From contig JAPWGK010000021.1 in assembly GCA_029641185.1 (NCBI GenBank), positions 62,001 to 126,000 on the forward strand: DNA of 64,000 nt. The letters are read 5' to 3'. The position numbers and the translations under genes were made by a program. The notes beneath the pieces were generated by a model that had not been told where the DNA came from, searched no databases, and saw nothing but the letters and a program-made list of their open reading frames with translations. Positions 1-11,141 of this stretch are shown in pieces. Numbering within the stretch: the first letter of the stretch is position 1; every line of letters begins with the position of its first letter. This DNA comes from Pseudofabraea citricarpa. Taxonomy: Eukaryota > Ascomycota > Leotiomycetes > Helotiales > Dermateaceae.

Positions 1-1
1 A

Positions 2-253
2 CGCCCGTTATTCCGCAGCTTCTCGCCTGCTGTATCTGACCCATCTCCTTGCTATTCTGTTTATGACAAGTCGAAAGGGATGAGCCATGATTCCCAGAGT
101 ACGAAAAGGTCATCACAACCACACACAAAATGGGATGATACAAAGGAAGATATTGAGCTAGGGCTGGTATCCAGTGCAAGTTTGAAGCCTTCGACTACCG
201 TATCCAGCCATATGGTTGACAGGAAGGAGATAGATATACACGAACAGGTATGA
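2..253 (+). CDS. C-terminal tail of a fungal rhodopsin-like (PTH11-type) membrane protein, partial
   Basis: An open frame enters from the left edge and ends at TGA 251-253, giving 83 residues. It begins RPLFR and continues as a polar, Ser/Thr-rich tail with IELG near the middle and a final stretch KEIDIHEQV. Fungal rhodopsin-domain integral membrane proteins (PTH11-like) commonly end their seventh helix with a similar LRPLF(R/K) followed by a cytosolic tail with a late acidic/hydrophobic 'EIDI'-like motif, so this is probably the cytosolic tail of one. No membrane segment lies inside the window, so the family call rests on two short motifs. It converges on the reductase gene that ends at 437. 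Confidence 0.55.
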   Translation, partial: RPLFRSFSPAVSDPSPCYSVYDKSKGMSHDSQSTKRSSQPHTKWDDTKEDIELGLVSSASLKPSTTVSSHMVDRKEIDIHEQV

Positions 254-436
254 GCAAGAGACTGGCATGAGAATTTAATGGGAATGAAAGGTTGTTTGAT
301 TGGTTTTAACAAAGTGCAAGACAGCGAAGTAAAATTAAAATGGGGCAGCAACACAGGTTACAGTAGTTGAAACTAAATTGTTAACAGTGCCGATGGTATA
401 TTTGATGACTTTGATGTATTAAAATATGGCCAAATT

Positions 437-2554
437 CTATCCCCAAACGTCCTCCTGCCATTTATGCGTTTTCCTCATCTTGTTTGACCAGTTCTCTAAT
501 TCTTCTTTTGTCCAGTTTAGCTTTCTCATCATGCACTCTCCAAGTCTTGTAGCAACATCTCTTGCCATAGCACTGCTCCCACAAATATAAAAATAACTCC
601 CTTGCTCCATCAATAACCGAATGATATCTTCTTGTCTTTGTTCAATCTTGTCTTGAACATAACACCTCTTGCCAACTCTCGAGTACGCTGTCACTATCTC
701 CAAAATCTGCTCGTTTTCTCGGCACAAACTTTCAGACTCATCCTGATATACATAGTCTTCCTCATCCCTGCAACCAAAAAACAGAATTGTATTCCCAACA
801 TCACGACCAATCTGGGACAATCGAACCCGTTCTGCCATAAATCCACGGAATGGCGCAACTCCAGATCCAGCGCAGACCATGATCACTGGGTTCTTGGCCA
901 AGACAGGTAGACGAAACTTAGAAGTGCGCACTTGTCCATAGATCTTTGCACCTTGATCGATCAAAGTAAATTGTGGCTTTTCTTGCGGCGCGGAAACCCC
1001 TTCTATGGCTGAGATATATGAAGTTGTTAAACCTGGAATCTGCGTATTCTTCGATGAATTTGTTGTAGCTACTGTGATTGTCAGTCGCTTTGGAGAAACA
1101 ATTGACGATGATGATATTGAGTAATATCGTGGTGCCAAATTTGCCATACTCTCAAGCACGAATGATCGAGGAAGTTTCGCCCAAGTGTTCTCTTCCGATT
1201 CAAAATACTCAAGGACCCGGCCAAAATTGGTATGAGTCTTTGAACAGAATTCATGAAAAGCCTCTTTGTCTTCCCCAAGTTGTTTTAGTCGTACTTGGGT
1301 AGAAGGACAATTTGCAAATTGGGCAAGCAAGATAAACGTCTCTCGAGAAACTGGAGCGCATATCTCAAGATAGTTTTTGAACAGAACCTCCCAGGTTGTG
1401 GGGTTTGGAAGCTTGACCTGGACAGAAGGTTGAACTGAGCTTATCAGTAGTGGTGTCTGGCGAGAGCTGTCAAGACGCAAAACCTTTAACAGCCGCTCTA
1501 CTTCTGGAAGTGGATTCGATGGCCAGACCGCTAGATGGTCACCAGTCTTATATTTGATCTCTGGAAAGTCTCCAATATCAACCTCTAAGTGTATAAAGTT
1601 ACGATCCTCGGTTGAAAGAAGTCTACGCGTGCTGGTGATTGGGAAACGCTGGATAGCGGAAGTTGCTGCAGCACCTTTGATGAACTTCTCACTTCGAGAA
1701 TCAGCTGGATCGCCGGTGTGAAGATCGATGATATCTAACGAAGTATCTTCAACAATACTCAGGGTAGGTGCGTAAACGTAAGGCTTCTCGTCGAATCCCA
1801 TCTCTTGAATAAAAAGCTTGAACAGTGATTCTTTCCAGGCCATGAAATGATCTTCGGTTGCTCCTTCTGCGTCGTCTGCTTTGCCGACAGGCATCAACAT
1901 CTTGGCACCAAACTGAGCTAGTGACTGAGTGACAACATCGATGACTCGGTTGTAGAATTTATACTTGCTGTTTCCAAGTCCAAATGCAGCATATCGGAGA
2001 TTTCTTAGTTTAGTTTGGTTGCTTGACAGCCACGAAACAAACCGTGCAGCATTGTCACTGGGATCACCCTCGCCATAGGTTGAGATGATGAAAATTGCGA
2101 ATTTCGAATCCGGGATATTAGCGATGGAATCTGAATTATAATCTGACAGGTCTGCAGCGAGGACATCAAGGCCAAATCGATTTCGACAATCTCTCATAAG
2201 CCGGTTGGCAAATGTCTCGGCAGTCCCTGATTGAGATCCCCAGAATATGACTCCTTGTTTTCCCTAGATTCTGTAAGTAATGGATATCACTTGCGGGTAT
2301 TTTTGACCATTTGAACACACATCTTTAACAAGTTTTTCGCCTATATCCTTCGTTTCTTGATTTTCGGAATCTGAGTCCTGCTGTGGCTTCTCAAACCAGA
2401 TATGATGATAAGGATCTGGCTTTTCCTTGATGTACTTCTGGTAAAAAGTACCTCCTAGAACTAGGAAAATGAGAAATAAAATATCATCTTTCTGTGTCTT
2501 TTGCAGTAGATTTTCCACACCCGACAAAAGTATGGTGTTGAATGAAGTTGACAT
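437..2554 (-). CDS. NADPH-cytochrome P450 reductase
   Basis: Exons 2321..2554 and 437..2263; the 57-bp intron ends in CTAG and its removal restores GKQGVIFWGSQSGTAE. The 686-aa product has the family's usual length. Order: hydrophobic N-terminal anchor (about residues 25-40), FMN-binding flavodoxin domain (GSQSGTAE at 87-94, STYGEGDPSDNA, FGLGNSKY), then the FAD/NADPH half with PRYYSISSS, GSGVAPFRGFMAER and a terminal VWG close to the usual C-terminal Trp. The enzyme passes electrons from NADPH to microsomal P450s at the ER. It lies just downstream of a P450 on the same strand, which suggests a dedicated redox partner rather than the general housekeeping reductase; that is inference, and a second genomic copy would be expected. 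Confidence 0.93.
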
Positions 2555-3476
2555 GCTGTATGCTGTTCTGAGTAGTTGAGTTGGTCGATTATTTTCAACA
2601 GAGACTGAAGATATTTGGTGATTATATATGGTAACTTTAGGTCTGCATCGAGACTCATGTTAAGTTAGCAAGGCGATATCGCATCAAAATGGATAAGTTT
2701 CCCCACGGGGAAAAGGTGCCGCCATTCGTTTTCCATGTGAAGTGCAATTGTCTCAATGTGGGAATAACCCCATGATACCCGCGTACAAGTACGCAAATGA
2801 CATCACTAAAGATAAACCCCCGGATTCCTGTTTGGGAACGCCTCATGGACTGAGTTGCCGCATTTAGCGAACGTAAGGAAGGAGGGAAATAAGCGAGGTC
2901 CACATGAACGGGTAGCGTCGCCGAGGATTTCTACTTTGGGTGTGATTTGAAACATATTTCCCTCTCCACGCACAAGCCAATTACATCTAATCTCTAGTGA
3001 ACCCTCGAGATGTCAAGAATCAAGCGGTGCATGTAAAAGACGAGTAATTTAGCCGGTCAACCTGAAATGATCCGACAGTTTTCTCCAATTCTGGTCCATT
3101 GAGGTACCTTAACCACTCATGATGGCTTCCAAGTGTTGAGCAATAAGTGCCATCGCGATATGATTATATTTGGTTGGCTGCTTTTATGCGAACTTGCTAC
3201 AATTTAAGAACACTTTCTTTTTCTTAGTTATTTTGGTCTAAGAAATATTTCAGCTCCCCTTGAATGTGAGATTTATAACTAGATTTAAGAAATTCAATTT
3301 TGATATTCCAAGAACCATATCTATCGAAGATTAAACGATACAATTTCGAGTCTCTCAGAAGTCAAATACACATAGATATAGATGTCTCGTCTAGATTTTG
3401 GAAAAGTAATGCAAATGGAACAAGTTATTCATCATTCATTAAAAGCAGGCTTGATCTATCTGAACTCCACGTGCTC
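2555..3476. other. Spacer: reductase promoter and P450 3' region
   Basis: About 920 bp without a supportable gene. It lies upstream of the reductase start and downstream of the P450 stop. A short open frame at 2655-2903 (minus) shows no family motif. Confidence 0.5.
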
Positions 3477-5086
3477 TCATACCCTTGTAAGGTCTCTTCT
3501 CCAGATCTTCACAGGCATTTCTCCGAGAATCAAGTTAAAAGTCTCGCGCCTCTTAATCTCCCAGTTTGGCGTCGGCAACGCGAACTCATAACGATGAACT
3601 ACACTGGCGAGTAGAACAGTCTGCTCAAGATATGAGATGTTTCTCCCAATACATCCTCGGGCACCGGCAGAAAATGAAATGAAGTATGGCTGCAGCTCTC
3701 TGCCTTTCTCCCCCAACCAGCGATCGGGGATAAACTTCTCTGCTTCCGGATAGACCTTCTCATCGCGATGAGCGACGAGAGCAGACATGCTCACCGTTGT
3801 GTCACCCGCAATGAAGTCTCCTAGTATGACTGAACCTTCAGCAGGTGTTGCGCGGGGAAGACCATGACTCGTGGGGGGGAATAGACGCATAGATTCATCA
3901 AGACATGCTCTGAGGTATGGCAGGTTCTTGATTTTCTCGTAAGGCGCGATAATCTCATCTTGATCCATGACAGCGTCAATCTCATTGCGTAACTTTTGCA
4001 GCATGTCTGGTTGCTTTAAAAGTTGATGCAAGACATTGGCCATGGCAATCGCAGTAGTGACACTACCAGCATTCATCATGACGTTGATCTCAGCAATAAT
4101 CTCACCCCACTCAAGGTTGTTTGGCTTCCCATTTTTATCTTGCATGAGAACTTGAAAGAAGTCGTCCAATTTCTCCCCATTTCGGTATCGTGCAAGTCGC
4201 TGAGAGGCTCGCTCGAGTACGATGCCATCGAAATTCGCTCCGAGCTTTGCAAGCGGACCATAGTATGGGAGGAAGGAAGCTACCTTCTTGAGCGTGTGAT
4301 ACCAGTCGTAATTCCAGGCCAGAAGTGATTGAAACCATGCGTTCTTGTAAAGGCAGTCTCTAAAGTCAACCTCATATCTGCTACCATCAGGTCGTTGTGC
4401 CGTGACTCGATCATGACCACGATCGAGAAATCCGAGTCTTTCAGAAAGACCAATATCCGCAATTGCATCCAGGGTGAAAAAATTTGTCCACATGCGGTAG
4501 TCAACTGTGAGATCCTCTGCGGCTGGCTGTGTCTGACCTGGTTTGAGTGGAAGAGTACAACGAGCATCAAATTGCTTGATGAGGCGTTCCGTTTTGTCTG
4601 CTACCTTAAACTCCCAAGCCTCAAGATTCTTCAATGCATATGCTGCAGAGAGGACTTTCCGTTTTCGAGAATGGTCTGCTCTATCGATGACATCTGCAAG
4701 ATTGAAATGTGTGCCGGCCAGTGTAGTGTAGTTTCCGTCTTTGATGCATTTTGTATTATGGCCATAGATGTCTTTGATTGCTCGGACATCTCCATAAGAG
4801 AGTGAACTTGGCCCAGTTCGAATTACAGGGTGTTTCTTGTGGAGTTTTGCTAAATGCATCGATCTGAACCCCCGGTGGGATTCTATCATAATAGCAAGAT
4901 TGGTGATTCCCGAGTACCAGGTCATACCAGGGTATCGTCGCAGCCCTATGAGTTATTAGCTTTCTATTCATGGTTTATGAACTCAAACTTACCTTTGGGG
5001 TCTCTAAAATATTCTATTACTGGGTAGACAAAAAAGTATAGTGCAAGGCATGCTGCCAACGAGGCAGCAGCAAGTGCTCCAAACAT
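3477..5086 (-). CDS. Cytochrome P450 monooxygenase
   Basis: Exons 4993..5086 and 3477..4945, with a 47-bp intron; 520 aa. Exon 1 encodes the N-terminal membrane anchor, and the splice rejoins FRDPKG with LRRYPG, a proline-rich hinge typical of microsomal P450s. Class motifs are present in order: I-helix AGSVTT, ExxR as ESMR, PDRW, and the heme loop FSAGARGCIGRN with ligand Cys463. The overall look, including GFRS and the YG(D/H) region, resembles fungal P450s annotated as benzoate 4-monooxygenase-like, but substrate cannot be read from sequence. The reductase gene follows on the same strand. Confidence 0.93.
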
Positions 5087-6432
5087 CTCAATTCAAGTGA
5101 GCAAAACAATGTCAGGTTAACTCGTGCGTTGTAAAAAGTTAATTGAAGAATTATCGATGTGAATATTTGTAGGGTGATAGAAGCTGCTGAGAAAATTGAG
5201 GTCTTTTCTGGTGTAATATTGATGTGAGAATTGACACGTAAAGAAGGGGGTAAACTTGATCTTTAATACGGAATCACGTTCGACGGTTTTTGAAGATTGC
5301 ATCTATGGCAACATTTGGATATCCCCCATACTTTACAATCCCTATCTGGCTGCTTGAATGGTGGAACCTACTGTCACAATTGCAGCGAGGGTTTGGACCA
5401 TATGAGGTAATTTCGTCCGAGATTGCGGCCTGGAATTATCCCGAGCGCCTTCATACGCAACAGGTGCTTGCGTAATTGCCGTCTATGGATTAATGTTTCT
5501 CAATTGCTACTCTAGCAGCCATAAGTAATATAATGGCCCCTTGGAATATGAGCACCTGCATCGGGTAGCTGCCATATTTGGAATTTCCTCTTCCGCTTAC
5601 TGTGGGGTATTTCAATAGCTTCCCCAGTTCCCCAAGTCCCCAGGATTTGTTGGTCACTTGTCTGCGGAGTTAATGCATACTCATGAAGTCGACGGGTCTT
5701 TCCTCAACTCTCTTTATGCTTAAGCAATAGCTAGCATGGGATCAAATGCGGAGATGTTCAAGGAATGACGAGGATGAAGGTATTTGAAATACCCAAATCC
5801 CGCGCCTCGTGACCATGATCGACGAGGACAGTTTCTAGGTACGGTAATGAATTAGAATTTCTAGTTACAAGAGCTTAAAGAATTGGGACAAGTATAGGAT
5901 CTTTGCATAACTGTCTGAATATACCTAGAATAATGTTTATTAACGCAGCCGTTTCTTCTCACAACGAGTTTATACTTTTTTGACAAAGGGTTCTGTTCAA
6001 AAGTAAAAATCTTTCTTCCTTCAACTCTGACTATTGTTTATCAAACTTTGTAAGATTCGTCTCGAAGTAATATATGAGCTATGTTTGACAAAAGAGTTGA
6101 GCTCCAAAAACACATCACAACAGTATACATGCTGAATCACAAATACTTCAACTTTCTTGTTCGACATATATTTCAATATCAAGTAACTATTAACAACCTA
6201 TGTTCACCATGTTGCATCAACTTGACGAAAAGTTGAACATTGATTTCATCTTGAAATAATTTTTTGGTCTTTTTGAAGATTTAAACCACCACCTCACCAT
6301 CAAAATACATAAACAGGAGAACTATTAAGTCTGATATAGCGAATAATATACTCTATATACAGCTGCCCAAGTTTAATTCTACAGCTTATATACAGGTGAA
6401 ATAATTTCTCTGATGTTCTAAATCTATAGCTT
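5087..6432. other. AT-rich spacer between P450 and transporter
   Basis: About 1.35 kb, AT-rich, with no supportable gene. It serves as the P450 promoter side and the transporter 3' side. No repeat or element ends were recognised. Confidence 0.5.
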
Positions 6433-8143
6433 TCAAACGCCTGAGATGGCAGAAAGTCTAGAAATCTTCATCTCGTTCTGCAATTTCTTTGCGTACTTGA
6501 CTCCAAATCCATGCGTGTAAACATCACGGACAGACTCAAGAGGCATTCCATGTACTTCTGGGTAGCAGAATACAATAAATATCCACCCAAAGAAGCAAAT
6601 TCCAGCGTAAAATCCAAAGGCACCACTCGGGGTCATTGATTTCATCATCGATAAAAAGGTAGATGCAATAATGACGTTGCAACCCCAGCATGTCATTGTG
6701 TTCACCATAGTCCCCATGGCACGAACTTCGATTGGCAGAAGTTCAGTTCCAACCCAACTAACTGGCGCGACACCAGCTGCAAAGAATGCAACGTAGAATA
6801 TTATCATAACCAACAGAAGGACACCAGCCCAATTGATTCCATCGGCTTCGAGAACAAGATCCTTGCTGACGGGGATCCAGTTGAAAGCAATAGCAGCCAC
6901 TGTAAGCGTAATAAACATTCCCGACACTCCAATAAGCAAGACGACTCTTCGTCCATATTTATCAAGAGTAAAAAAGCAGGCAAATCCAAAGATAAAGTTT
7001 GTTGCTCCAACAACAAGGGATACGGCCACTGGTTTGTCGAATCCAACCAAGGCGAAGAGTGTGGATGAGTAGTACATAAGGGTATTAAACCCACCAAGTT
7101 GGGAAACTTTGAAAATTAGTATGTGATATCGCTGATGGTTGGACTTTACTTACTCGCCATAACCACACATGCGCAAATCAATGCTCGCAAATTCGCAGGC
7201 ACCATAAACAACTGTTTGCACTGCCACCACAATGTTCTATCCGAGAGAAGTGAGGTGGTGAATTCCAACGAATGTTGCATGACACGAATTTTGCCATCAA
7301 TCATTTCTGGGGTTCCATGTGGGAAAATTTGTCGAAGTACTTTCTTTGTTTCCTCGATTTTACCATGCGCGATGAGATGACGAGGAGATTCCGGACACAA
7401 TGGAAGAAGAACAGCCAAGAGAATTGCCGGAAGCGCCCCAAGCCCAACCATGTATCTCCAGCCATTGTCAATTTCAGTAAACCCAGCACCAAGAGCGTAT
7501 GCGATAAATTGGCCACCAGCAACACACAAATTGTCAAATACAATGAGTCGTCCTCGATATTTGGCGGGTGCAATCTCTCCAATGTAAAGTGGTATGACCA
7601 TAGCAGCACTTCCAACCCCAAATCCAACAACAAGCCGACCGATTGTCATTTGAACGAGGGAGTAAGCAGCTGCTTGTATAACAGCTCCAGCTACAAAGAC
7701 GACACAGCCCAGGTAAATGGCAAATTTTCGTCCCATTTTGTCTCCGCTTAAACCAGCAACGACCGCACCCACAAAAGCGCCTCCTGAAGTAATTGACGTG
7801 ATCAACTCTTGCTCTTTTGACGATAGATTATGACCAAGAGCAGTCCCTAGACTGACGAGAACTGCAGAGATTACACCCGTATCGTAACCTGATAGTATTA
7901 GCATTAGCAAAGGCATTCGGGGAAGTCAACTTTACCAAATAGGAAACCACCCATGGAAGCAGTCATTGAAATTAACCAGACTGCTTTCCCAGTTTGCGTA
8001 TCCTCAATCGCATCGTCGTTTGTGTATTCTGTCAAATTCTCGGAATTCTCCTGGTGGAGGACCTCGGCCTTTTCGTCAGTAGACGTCTTGTCCAGATACT
8101 GTTTGGAATCCATGTTTGTGTAAAGTGAAATGTTGATGTACAA
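6433..8143 (-). CDS. MFS sugar/myo-inositol-type transporter
   Basis: Exons 7936..8143, 7154..7888 and 6433..7106, with two 47-bp introns; 538 aa from the first Met, or 528 aa from the Met at 8113. Splicing restores FLFGYDTG in helix 1 and ISQLGGFNTLMYYS before helix 7. Sugar-porter signatures are clear: DKMGRK between helices 2 and 3, the long GRLVVGFGVG...PLYIGEIAPAKYRGR stretch, PESPRHL before the central loop, and DKYGRR in the second half. The central pattern, with a long loop and LGGFNTLMYYS, is most like fungal myo-inositol/proton symporters (ITR type), but other cyclitol or aromatic substrates are possible. It is a plasma-membrane importer, divergently transcribed from the Zn2Cys6 regulator across a 411-bp gap, so co-regulation is plausible. 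Confidence 0.9.
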
Positions 8144-8554
8144 CTACTGATCCAAACCATGATTCTGGCCTTGCTATTTATGTTCAACAATTCAATGTCT
8201 CCTGCGGGTATTTCCGACAGTTAGACATTGGACAGAATGGGTTTGATTGTCAGTTCGGAAGAAAATTCCCCTTCGGAATTGCTCGTCGGGAACCTTACTC
8301 GCGTAACAGGTACTCTCCGCTATTTAGAGCCAATCGGAGTGTGGTATATCTAAGCATAAGACTAGTCAAATGCCGGGGCGCGGGGTAATATGCGGGGGGA
8401 ATATCTATATCTGTCAATTCAAGTCCCATGTCAAGACTAAAAGGGTCTGCACGGCCTTTCGTCCAAAGTACAACATTCTCCTTTCCATTGTCGGCGGCAC
8501 TTACTCATTTGGAATGTCAGTCAATCAGACACTCCACGAAACCCGTTGTCTGCC
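8144..8554. promoter_or_regulatory. Bidirectional promoter between transporter and Zn2Cys6 regulator
   Basis: This 411-bp gap separates two divergent start codons. It contains a direct repeat of TTCGGAA at 8254-8260 and 8272-8278, 18 bp apart start to start. CGG-containing repeats are the usual kind of target for Zn2Cys6 proteins, so this could be an autoregulatory site; this is inference only. Confidence 0.35.
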
Positions 8555-10496
8555 ATGCCCCGCAATGGCACAACATGGTAAGTAGAATGAATCCCGAGCC
8601 CGATTAAGACGTCATACATGATCTCTAACACAAGTTTGCACAGCCAGAACTGTCAGGTACGTCACTTGAAGTGCGTCAAAGATACGGATTCGGAGAATTG
8701 TCGTCGCTGCCAGCAGCGAGGTGTCATATGTCTGCATGATCCGAAATTGCGGGTTCGGAATGTCATCTCAGTCTCGCAGAAGAATCCACATGGCCAGCGG
8801 AAACGACGTTCCTTGAAGTACAGTGATGACCAAGTATGGGTTCCTGTCCCACTTACTTGTGAGTTCAAACCGATTTAATTCCTGTCAGACTGCTGACCTC
8901 TAAAGTGGACTTCGCCCCCCTGGAACAACCCGCAAAGCAGCAGGAAGAGGATATTGAGCTTGCGCAATGCCCATCATTACATTCAGAGGAGCAAGGAGAG
9001 GGGTACCAGGAGCCTTCCCCTTCTCTGTCTATAGCAAGAAGCGACTTTGTTCCTCAACAACATCAGTCGCCTTATTACTGTAGCAACTCTGGCAGCATTG
9101 TTACACCATCAGTGGTTCTAACAGGAAGTCACACACCAAGTCTTACCACTAATTTGGACTCCTTTTGGCCCTTTTGTGATAGTCATGAAGCTCATTTATT
9201 TCTTCATTATGTTCAAAGATTGGCTACCTGGGTAAATCAATTTGTGACCAAAAGTCAGAGCACTACTAACACCATACCAGCTCGATGCCATGGATTCAAA
9301 CAGACATTTCAGTACTGATGTTGCTCGCCGTGCAAGTCAAGTACCAGTGATAATGAATGCTATTCTTGCTTCGGCCTCACGGCACATTGCCTTTGTCTCG
9401 AAAACCGAAGATACCAATTCGGCAAAATACCACAACGAGTGTCTACAAATTTTGATACCAGTATTAAACGATCCCCTTGACGTCTTAGATGAAAATCTAT
9501 TCGCTGCTATCATAATTCTTCGGCAGTATGAAGAATTCGATGGTAGGTACTCCTGATTCTAGATGGGCTGTGCTGACAGCAAATCAGAGCGTGATGAGCG
9601 ATGTCATTTGTTTGGAAGCACGCGAATGGTGGATTCTGTTGCACAGTCTTCATCTTATACCAGTCTCCGGGAAGCTGCTAACTGGGTAGCACTGCGTCAA
9701 GAGATATACGTCTCTTTGACAAACCGACAACCCGTCAGCATAATGCTCGACGCGTACCGAGACTCGAACTACTTTCATGCTGACACAGAGGATGCATGGG
9801 CAAATAGGATGGTCTTTATATTTGCAAAGGTGCTCAACTATGCATTTAGATCAACGGATACTATTCTCGAAGAAACTTGGACTCAATTGTACGATCAGGT
9901 TGAGGAGTGGAATCTCACGAAGCCGCGGTATTTTGTTCCGCTATGGTCAGAACATCAACCGTCATCGCCCTTCCCTCATATTATCATGGTTGGACCATCG
10001 CAAGGTAAGCTGAGTGGCATCTAATGATCATAGATGTTCTGACTTCGAATCAGTAAACGGCATGCAACATTATTGCTTAGCTCGCATATTACTTGCGACT
10101 TATGACCCGAAACTTTCAAAGCTGGGTTTTGATACACGAAAGGCACGAAAAGAATCAGAAGTAATAAAATATTCCCCAGATATCATACATATTCTTACTG
10201 CTCACACCCGATGCTCAGGAAACAATGCTACAATACCTTCGTATGGTTATTGGATTAGCGATAAGCAACCCACACGTTGAAAGCTCTTTTATGCATGTGT
10301 CTCACATACTATCAGCGTGTATGCTATCTAGCTTCATCATTAACATCCTTTGCTGATAGTCTTAGGTGGCCATTATTTTACTGACAAATACGAGCAAGAA
10401 GCAGCGTGTGCGGTGCTGAATGATATAGAACAGAGAGGAATCTGGCGTACATCTTCTATCGTTTCTCAATTACAAGAGCAATGGAATGCAGACTAA
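8555..10496 (+). CDS. Zn2Cys6 fungal transcription factor
   Basis: Eight exons: 8555..8577, 8644..8858, 8906..9231, 9281..9542, 9588..10004, 10054..10160, 10219..10318, 10366..10496; 526 aa. The first coding exon is 23 nt and ends TG; joined to the next exon it makes the first zinc-ligand Cys, giving C-x2-C-x6-C...C-x2-C-x6-C at the N-terminus. Without this splice the first Cys reads as Ser. The acidic/Pro-Ser linker is followed by the middle region typical of ArcA-like regulators: ERDE...HLFGSTR, REAANWVALRQEIY, WANRMVFIFAKVL, VIGLAISNPHVE, CGHYFTD. It is a nuclear DNA-binding protein, likely controlling adjacent genes. All eight exons are in frame to TAA 10494-10496. Confidence 0.88.
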
Positions 10497-11141
10497 TCTT
10501 GGATCCAGTACTCTGTCTGAATTCAACTTGTCTATGTGCGCTTAAATCTAGATAGACGTTTCATGCGCTTTGCCTGACATCATTATTTGAGTTCCTGTGG
10601 CTCGATCCTATGTGCTATTGCTCATTCTAGCCTTTGTAAATGATACCAGCAATCAATTTACCAATAATATGCTCCTGTCTAGTACACGCATGATTATCGA
10701 CTTAATGCTGGACCAAATTGTGTTATGTGGAGCCCATCTGTCTGTCCACCTTGACTGCAGCTGCAGCTGCAGAACATGCTATAATGTTTAAGCCTCGCTT
10801 GGACTCAAAACATCTAATCGTAGCCAGTGGAGTTATCGACCTGCACTGCTAACAGAAACATCGAATGAGTAAATTGAGTATGTGGACGTTCTTTGGCGTG
10901 GTTGTCCACATGTGGAGATAGTGGGTCGGTAATCGCTGGTTGGCGACACGATAAACTCCACAGCCCGGCCGATCACAAAGTGCAGGCAAAAAAAGTAATG
11001 TCACAACAATCCCATAAATGGACCATGGAAATAATCAGTTCATTGTGGAGGGCAAATTCTTCCATATTATTTCACTAAATCCTATCTCACTTGCTCCGAT
11101 TTCTGCAACTTTCATGCCAATTCTTTTATCATCTCGCAAAA
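10497..11141. other. Spacer with CTGCAG triplet repeat
   Basis: About 645 bp without a gene. It holds three perfect tandem CTGCAG units at 10755-10772 and otherwise looks like the regulator 3' end and the monooxygenase promoter. Confidence 0.45.
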
